Source of the DNA: Chloroflexi bacterium UBA4733
GTDB taxonomy: Bacteria > Chloroflexota > UBA4733
Direction of reading: 5' to 3'
Length of the DNA stretch: 6,399 nt
Assembly (NCBI GenBank): GCA_002404055.1
Contig: DHIZ01000235.1
Span: 1-6,399, forward strand
In this document: piece after piece, positions 1 to 4,437 of the stretch
Layout: every line of letters starts with the position of its first letter
Numbering within the stretch: position 1 is the first letter of the stretch
Notes under the pieces: model-generated
Told to the model about the DNA's origin: nothing
Seen by the model: the letters and a program-made list of their open reading frames with translations, nothing else
The model's database searches: none
Program-made: the position numbers and the translations under genes

Positions 1-550
1 CCGCTCAGCATCCCACCCGCTTCCTGCGCGGCTTCCGGGTGCATACGCTGCTCTGCCGGGGTTCCGGTCTGCCCGTCCTGTTTTTGCTCTGGCCGGCCAA
101 TGCCCACGATGCCCCCTTCGCCCAACGCTTGCTCACCCTGGCCGTCCAGTTCTACGCCCTGCGACCCCGCGTGGTGCGCCTCGATGCCGCCTACTGGGGA
201 CTGGCCCTCATCCGCTGGATCCACACGGTCTTAGGCGCTCGCGCACGGCCGCTCCGCGTCAGCGCCCCTGGAACCCCAAACGCACCAAAAACCGCTCCTG
301 CCTCCCACCCACCTGGACGCTCCACGAATTCGGCAAACGCTCCAGTATCGAACGCTTCTTCGGCCGGGTCTTCCTGTTCTTCCATCTCCAGCGCCCACCC
401 CTCACCGGCTGGTCCGCCATCGCCGCCCGCGTCGCCCTCACCTACGCCGGGGTCGTCATCGTCGCCCTCGCCGCTACCGAGGCTGGTCGCCCGGACCTCA
501 TCCGTTCCCCCAAACGCGTCCTCGCCCACACCTGGGAGGGCCTCGCATGA
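1..550 (+). pseudogene. DDE transposase, C-terminal part, frameshifted
   Basis: This is the 3' part of an insertion-sequence transposase gene whose 5' part lies before the window. The first half reads in the frame of base 3 and contains VVRLDAAYWG, where D (bases 183-185) fits the second catalytic acid of the DDE triad. From about base 266 the protein continues in the frame of base 2, starting PWNPKRTKNRSC. It then has FGKRSSIERFFGRVF, in which the E at 350-352 fits the third catalytic acid, in an F-(2)-R-(3)-E arrangement like the YREK signature of IS4/IS5-type enzymes. It ends VLAHTWEGLA and a TGA at 548-550. The switch between frames lies somewhere in 230-266, so one or two bases have been gained or lost and the gene cannot give a full enzyme without recoding. 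A Pro/Ser/Ala-rich tail read in the first frame to base 596 is a by-product of the shift. The IS family assignment is approximate. Confidence 0.8.
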
Positions 551-565
551 GTTAGGAAATGCCCT
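1..565 (+). mobile_element. 3' end of an insertion sequence (partial)
   Basis: The transposase remnant implies an IS whose left end is outside the window. Its right end must lie close to base 550-570, because recognisable acetyltransferase sequence (YATEEDGLVGFASLG) begins at about 569 in the same frame. The short stretch GTTAGGAAATGCCC at 551-564 is the natural place for the terminal inverted repeat. This cannot be proved because the opposite end is not visible, so the end coordinate is an estimate. G+C content drops from about 77% within the transposase (421-480) to about 50% just beyond (661-720), which agrees with two DNA segments of different origin meeting here. Confidence 0.5.
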
Positions 566-949
566 CTATACGCAACAGAGGAAGATGGACTCGTAGGGTT
601 TGCGTCTCTCGGTCCGTCGCCTTGGCCCTGGCCGATAGCGCAGAGCGAGCCGCGCCAGTTGAGCTTGATCCCAATGGTGGGCATTCAAGATAGGTTCAAA
701 GGACAACCTCAAGCGGCACTGCCGGGGCAACGATTTGCAGACCAAATAATGAGTCATCTGATCTTTGAGGCCCAAAGCCACAATGAGCGCGAGGGCGTTA
801 TCTGCCTGTACGTGGATACCGATAATGAGAGAGCCGTGCGGTTTTACCGGCGATGGGGGTTTGAGAATGTGCCCCATGCTGTCCGACTCGAACATGGCTT
901 CACGTTTCAAGGTATGGCCATGCTCCTCACGCGACGCTTCCCGGTCTAA
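551..949 (+). pseudogene. GNAT acetyltransferase lacking its N-terminus
   Basis: GNAT enzymes transfer an acetyl group from acetyl-CoA to an amine on a small molecule or protein. The typical C-terminal half is clear: DGLVGFASLG (a core beta strand), then IPMVGIQDRFKGQ and GQRFADQIMSHL at the acetyl-CoA-binding loop and helix, then ICLYVDTDNERAVRFYRRWGFENV, the classic NxxAxxFYxxxGF signature. The frame is open from 551, directly after the transposase stop, and ends at TAA 947-949, giving about 132 codons against the usual 150-200. The missing part is the N-terminal strand and helices. The only in-frame starts are inside the conserved core (TTG 659, ATG 674) and would yield 96 or 91 residues, too short for a working fold. 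The likely history is that IS insertion removed the start. Base composition is lower in G+C than the neighbours. Substrate cannot be inferred. Confidence 0.75.
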
Positions 950-1101
950 GGCCGCTTGCCGGAGCTTCTTTAGGATTCCCCTAACGCTCCCCCTAATCAC
1001 AACGCAACACTGGCAAACACTGCCACACGCTGCCGCACTATTCACGCACGAATCCAGAGGAAACCGGACACTGCCGGACGCCACAACACACCTGCCTGAG
1101 A
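950..1101. other. Non-coding end segment of putative integrated element
   Basis: I see no gene between the acetyltransferase remnant and the tRNA fragment. The stretch holds two copies of CCCCTAA (978-984 and 990-996, 12 bases apart) followed by the ACACTGCC-type octamer array described separately. Short repeats next to a tRNA-type attachment site are typical of the arm region bound by a tyrosine integrase. No integrase gene is visible here, so if one exists it lies outside the window. Confidence 0.4.
1007..1075 (+). repeat. Four ACACTGCC-like octamers, three at 10-base period
   Basis: The copies are ACACTGGC at 1007-1014, ACACTGCC at 1017-1024, ACGCTGCC at 1027-1034 and ACACTGCC at 1068-1075. 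The first three start exactly 10 bases apart, about one helical turn, so a protein bound to each would sit on the same face of the DNA. The last copy lies 27 bases before the tRNA fragment. The position suggests integrase arm-type sites. Regulatory protein sites are the alternative. Confidence 0.5.
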
Positions 1102-1157
1102 ACTTAAAATCCGAGGCTCGCAAGAGCGTGTGGGTTCGACTCCCACCTTCGGCACCA
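1102..1157 (+). tRNA. 3' half of tRNA-Leu(UAA), 5' half absent
   Basis: The fragment starts in the anticodon loop (CTTAAAA, 1103-1109, anticodon TAA at 1105-1107). It continues with the 3' strand of the anticodon stem (TCCGA), then a long variable arm with a GCTC/GAGC stem closed by GCAA (1116-1127). Next are a perfect T arm (GTGGG, loop TTCGACT, CCCAC, 1130-1146), the acceptor 3' strand CTTCGGC (1147-1153), discriminator A and encoded CCA (1155-1157). The long variable arm plus UAA anticodon identifies leucine. The upstream bases do not supply the matching anticodon strand (TCGGA expected, GAGAA found), D arm or acceptor 5' strand (GCCGAAG expected). It is therefore a non-functional half, most simply the duplicated tRNA end left by an integrated element. 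Confidence 0.85.
1102..1157 (+). other. Putative attachment site (att) of an integrated element
   Basis: Tyrosine integrases often cross over within tRNA genes, and the element carries a copy of the tRNA 3' end, so that one junction keeps a whole tRNA and the other keeps only the 3' half. The match here begins in the anticodon loop, a known crossover position, and runs to CCA. By this logic the element lies to the left, with the intact tRNA-Leu at its far end, and chromosomal flank starts after 1157. The exact crossover point cannot be fixed from one junction. Confidence 0.6.
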
Positions 1158-1342
1158 GAGGGAAATAGCCCCAGCGGCGTCGGGTGGGCCGGCCGTTAGG
1201 TTGCCTCAGCGAGCAGGGTGTAACCGGCTACGTACTACCATGGCGAGTGCGGTCCCTCGCTTTGCAGAAGCCGCTGGCGCCCCGAGAACAGATGGAACGG
1301 GAAGGACGGTGTCCCCTGACTCGCTACACTCGGCCGCCGGCC
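1158..1342. other. Leader region before the LPKTG protein gene
   Basis: These 185 bases separate the tRNA fragment from the chosen start of the surface-protein gene. The frame of that gene is open back through 1184 (GTG) and contains an ATG at 1292, so part may be coding. I see no convincing Shine-Dalgarno sequence before 1343, no good -35/-10 pair, and no hairpin with a T run that would end transcription from the left. Confidence 0.4.
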
Positions 1343-2398
1343 ATGCTACGTTTATTCCTGGCGGCCAGCGTCGCCGGCCTCATGATCCAACTCGCGGTGG
1401 TCGCCACCACACTCGTGCCGGTGGCTGCTGCAGACTCCCCTGACCAGGCGCCGACGCTGACCCTCTCTTCGACACTCCCGTCGTCCCCGCCCGTAATCCC
1501 CACTGCCACGGCCAGGCCTGCGCCGTCAGCTACCATCCCTCCCACCAACACGCCGACGCCGCCAAACACGGCAACGGCGACCATCGCGCCAACGGCGACA
1601 CCCGTGCCTCCGACAGCGACTAACGTGCCTCCGACCGCCACCAACGCACCAGCGCCGACGAGCACGACTATCCCAGCAGCGTCGGCGACGCCCACTAGCT
1701 CCGGCGTACCGGCGCCGATAGCGATGAACACCAGTACGGCTGCGCCGACGGCGACCAGCACGGTTACCGCTGCCACCGCTAGGACGACAGCGACGCCCAG
1801 CGCAATCGCAACCAGCACCACCACCGTCGCGACCGGGGCACACGGGGACGTTTCCACTACCGTGCAGGTGAACGTCCCGGCGAGCGGAGGCCCCACGCTT
1901 GCGGTTGCCGCGACGGTGCGCTCATCCTGCCCTGGTCCAGTCGGCACGAGTGCGGGCGCCGTCGCGGGGAGACCGGCGGCACGGGTGATGGCGCCGTCCG
2001 GTTGTACGGTCGTGGTGACGGCGGCAACGGTCGCCGGTGTTGTGGCCGGAACACCGGTGATGATCCAGGTGTTGGATCGCAGCGGCGCAGTGCTGGTCTC
2101 GTGTACTGCCATGGTCGGCGCCACTGGCGCTGTCGTCGTCCCATCGGGCTGTCAGGCACCTGGCGCCGTCATCGACCTGGTGTTCGGTGCGAGCCTCACC
2201 GCCGCGCAGCCACCGCACACCCCGTCCCCAGTGCCGGTCCAGCTCCCCGCCGCGGTCATGGCGCAGCCGACTAGACTCCCCAAGACCGGTGGCGGAGGAG
2301 GCGCGTCGGAGCCACGGACTCTTGCCGCGCTCCTTGCCGCGCTGCTCCTGGGGCTGGCTGGGTGCTGGCGGCTGTTGCTCCGCCTTACGGCGCGCTGA
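1343..2398 (+). CDS. LPKTG wall-anchored Thr/Pro-rich surface protein
   Basis: The 351-residue product is laid out like a sortase substrate. Residues 1-30 form a signal peptide (hydrophobic core, likely cut after VAAA30). Residues about 36-165 are a Thr/Pro/Ala/Ser linker with repeated PTAT and VPPTATN units, probably an extended stalk and a likely site of O-glycosylation. Residues about 168-290 look like a compact beta-rich domain with four cysteines (196, 221, 254, 270) that could form two disulphides; I do not recognise its family. The end is LPKTG (312-316), a Gly spacer, a hydrophobic stretch (about 327-347) and a basic tail (RLTAR). A sortase would cut between T and G and link the protein to the wall. 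ATG 1343 was chosen because the signal peptide begins there; ATG 1292 (+17 residues) and GTG 1184 (+53) remain possible and no ribosome site decides. No sortase gene is nearby. The 3' end overlaps the convergent gene by 14 bases. Confidence 0.8.
   Translation: MLRLFLAASVAGLMIQLAVVATTLVPVAAADSPDQAPTLTLSSTLPSSPPVIPTATARPAPSATIPPTNTPTPPNTATATIAPTATPVPPTATNVPPTATNAPAPTSTTIPAASATPTSSGVPAPIAMNTSTAAPTATSTVTAATARTTATPSAIATSTTTVATGAHGDVSTTVQVNVPASGGPTLAVAATVRSSCPGPVGTSAGAVAGRPAARVMAPSGCTVVVTAATVAGVVAGTPVMIQVLDRSGAVLVSCTAMVGATGAVVVPSGCQAPGAVIDLVFGASLTAAQPPHTPSPVPVQLPAAVMAQPTRLPKTGGGGGASEPRTLAALLAALLLGLAGCWRLLLRLTAR
1478..1837 (+). repeat. Low-complexity Thr/Pro/Ala-coding stretch
   Basis: This part of the surface-protein gene encodes a nearly uninterrupted run of Thr, Pro, Ala and Ser. 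A clear local duplication is CGTGCCTCCGAC at 1603-1614 and 1624-1635, 21 bases apart, giving two VPPTATN units in tandem. Such stretches expand and shrink by slippage, so length may vary between strains. The bias also keeps the opposite strand open, producing a false long antisense reading frame. Confidence 0.7.
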
Positions 2399-4433
2399 GC
2401 GACGCCAGGAGGGTGATCCGTCGCTGGAGGTCCGGCTGCCACGGGTCCAGCCGCAGACTAGCCAGGAAGGCGGTCCGCGCTCCCGCCGGGTTGCCGGCCG
2501 CCAGCAGCGCCTCGCCGAGGCCGCGATAGCTCGCCGGGTCGCCGTCGTCGAGGGCGATGGCAGCAGCATACTGCGCCTGGGCGGCCTGCGCGTGTCCGGC
2601 TGCTGCTTCGTACTGTCCCCAATCGCGGCGGTAGTAGCCGCGAAAGGGACTGGCTTGCACGGCGCGGGCGAAGGACTGCTCGACGCGTGGGCGCAGTTCG
2701 GGATGCCCATGCAGCGACCAATTCGCCAGAACCAGGGCCAGATTGAGCCGGCCGTGGGCATCAAGCGGCGCGGCGGTGATGGCCATGCCGGTGCTGCGCA
2801 ACGCCGCCGCGAAGTGCAGATCGCGCCCGCCCTGTTCGCCGCCACCCGTCTGGGCGAGCGCCGCGTTGGCAAGTGCGGTGTCGTAGCTGGGTTCAAGCGG
2901 CGCCAGGGCGCCGGCCACGCGGAAGTCGACGGCGGCCTGGGCCGGCCGGCTCTGACGTAGCGCTGCGAGGCCGCTGTCATAGAAGGCGTTGGCGGCGAGC
3001 GGGCGCACCACCAGGAGCAGTACGAGCAAGACGGCGCCGCCGACACCGATGCGGTAGGGCAGCCTGCCGGGAGCGCGTGCCGGCGGAGGCGGCCCTAGCG
3101 GCGTCAGCGTTTGCGGCCAGGCACTCGCGGCGGCGACAGCGGTGAGCAGCACAAAGGTGCTGGTCACCGCGATGGACGCGAAGCCAAACTGTTCCTGCAC
3201 CATATAGGCGGCGAGCGCCCCGGCGATGCCGGCTCGCTGCCAGCGTTCGGCCGGCGATCGTGCGCCACACACGCTGCGCCAGGCCGCCCAGGCGACCGCC
3301 CCATACCAGAGGGTCATGGCCAGCACGCCGGCTATCCCCGCGCTGATGGCTGCATCCAGGAATTCGTTGTCCGCTCGGTCGGTGACGGACTGGCGCGGCT
3401 CATAGCGCGCCAACGCTGGAGGGTACACGCGATCGAAGACGAGGTCCATCGTCTCTGGACCATAGCCGAGGATGGGTCGGTCCTGGATGAGACGGACCGT
3501 GGGCCCGAGCACAGCCAGCCGAGCGCTCGTGCTGGTCCGTCCGAGCGTGAGTTCCTGCCGGAGTCGCCCCTCGAGGGCAGTCGGCCGCTGCAGGAGCACG
3601 GTGGCGCCGAGGATCAACGCCACCGCTCCCAGCAGCAGGAGCGCGGCGTTGCAGAGCGGCCGTCTGCCGCCTCGCCAGACCAGGAGGACGGTCGCTGCCA
3701 GGCCAAGCGCCGCGCCGACCCAGGCGCCACGGGACTGCGTCAGCAGCAGACTGGGCAGGATGGTAACGGCGCTGAGGAGGGACAGCCGGCGCGGCAGGCG
3801 CGCGGCGAGGGCGCCGCTCAGCGTCAGGGGCAGCGCCATTGCCAGGAAGCCCCCGGTAACGTTGGGCTGACCAAGCGTGGACACCACCCTGCGTCCGGGT
3901 GGCAGCGGCAATCGCAGCGGATCCAGGCCCACGAACTGCAGCAGGCCGTACAGCGCCACAGCGCCGGCCGTGGCAACGACGGCGAGGATCAACCTGGATC
4001 TGGCCGCAGGAGACTGGTACAGGCGTTCGGCGACCAGCGCGAGAAGGAACAGGCAGACAAAGGTGACCACGCCAAACTGCCGGTAGTAGGAGCCAAAGAG
4101 ACTGCGCAGACGGTCTACGCCGAGCAGGGCGGCCACGAGCCAGGTCAGCGTGACCAGGCCAAGCGCCGCCGACACGGGGGTCAGTTGCCGGAGTTGCACA
4201 GCGTCGCGCCAGCGGGGCGCCCGCAGGAGCGCCCGATAGAGCAAGAGGCTGAGGCAGATCACGAGCAGGCGGAGCAGCGCCGCTTTGGGGAGGTCGAACA
4301 GGTTGCTCGCACTCGGTACAAGCAGCAGCGGCAGCCCCACCGCCGCGCCCAGGAGCACAAGCTCCGCGCCGAAAGCCGGTCCGGCGTGAACGAGCGCGTT
4401 CGGCCAGGCGGAGTGGGCAGCACGCCCGATCAA
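2385..4433 (-). CDS. O-antigen ligase/polymerase family protein with C-terminal TPRs
   Basis: This 682-residue polytopic membrane protein fits the WaaL/Wzy/PglL superfamily, which attaches or polymerises lipid-linked glycans on the outer face of the membrane. About a dozen hydrophobic segments span residues 22-482. Family motifs are SLFGSYYRQFGVVT (111-124, with R118), GQPNVTGGFLAMALPL (188-203), SRGAWVG (234-240), ILGYGPETMD (321-330) and, in the large outer loop, DRADNEFLDAAISAGIAG (352-369). Homologues I know usually have His where D355 stands. From about 484 the protein becomes soluble and helical with TPR-like repeats (clearest at about 598-668), perhaps for partner binding. The start is TTG at 4431-4433, four bases after the stop of the upstream gene, so translation is probably coupled; GTG at residue 25 is an alternative. 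It could be a ligase for surface polysaccharide, a protein O-glycosyltransferase or a polymerase; sequence alone does not separate these. Confidence 0.85.
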   Translation of the reverse strand: MIGRAAHSAWPNALVHAGPAFGAELVLLGAAVGLPLLLVPSASNLFDLPKAALLRLLVICLSLLLYRALLRAPRWRDAVQLRQLTPVSAALGLVTLTWLVAALLGVDRLRSLFGSYYRQFGVVTFVCLFLLALVAERLYQSPAARSRLILAVVATAGAVALYGLLQFVGLDPLRLPLPPGRRVVSTLGQPNVTGGFLAMALPLTLSGALAARLPRRLSLLSAVTILPSLLLTQSRGAWVGAALGLAATVLLVWRGGRRPLCNAALLLLGAVALILGATVLLQRPTALEGRLRQELTLGRTSTSARLAVLGPTVRLIQDRPILGYGPETMDLVFDRVYPPALARYEPRQSVTDRADNEFLDAAISAGIAGVLAMTLWYGAVAWAAWRSVCGARSPAERWQRAGIAGALAAYMVQEQFGFASIAVTSTFVLLTAVAAASAWPQTLTPLGPPPPARAPGRLPYRIGVGGAVLLVLLLVVRPLAANAFYDSGLAALRQSRPAQAAVDFRVAGALAPLEPSYDTALANAALAQTGGGEQGGRDLHFAAALRSTGMAITAAPLDAHGRLNLALVLANWSLHGHPELRPRVEQSFARAVQASPFRGYYRRDWGQYEAAAGHAQAAQAQYAAAIALDDGDPASYRGLGEALLAAGNPAGARTAFLASLRLDPWQPDLQRRITLLASLSAP

Positions 4434-4437
4434 GCGC

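Noticed and set aside
1007..1075. CRISPR array
   Set aside because: The repeats are only 8 bases long, 10 bases apart and imperfect, with no spacers.
566..1123. Minus-strand 185-codon open frame across the GNAT remnant and repeat array
   Set aside because: It covers the antisense of the GNAT signature, the octamer array and part of the tRNA half, and shows no domain of its own.
1102..1157. 3' end of tmRNA instead of tRNA-Leu
   Set aside because: tmRNA also ends in a T arm and CCA, but the fragment has an anticodon loop with TAA, an adjacent 3' anticodon-stem strand and a class II variable arm, all expected of tRNA-Leu.
1187..1194. GGCCGGCC palindrome as a terminator or operator
   Set aside because: It is a short self-complementary run in G+C-rich DNA with no loop and no following T run.
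1325..1330. TACACT as a -10 promoter element for the LPKTG gene
   Set aside because: It is only 13 bases before the chosen ATG, has no reasonable -35 at the right distance, and the match is weak in such sequence.
1324..2124. Minus-strand 266-codon open frame opposite the surface-protein gene
   Set aside because: It is a Val/Ala/Gly monotony that mirrors the Thr/Pro/Ala codons of the plus strand. The plus-strand product has a signal peptide and sorting signal, while this frame has no recognisable domain.
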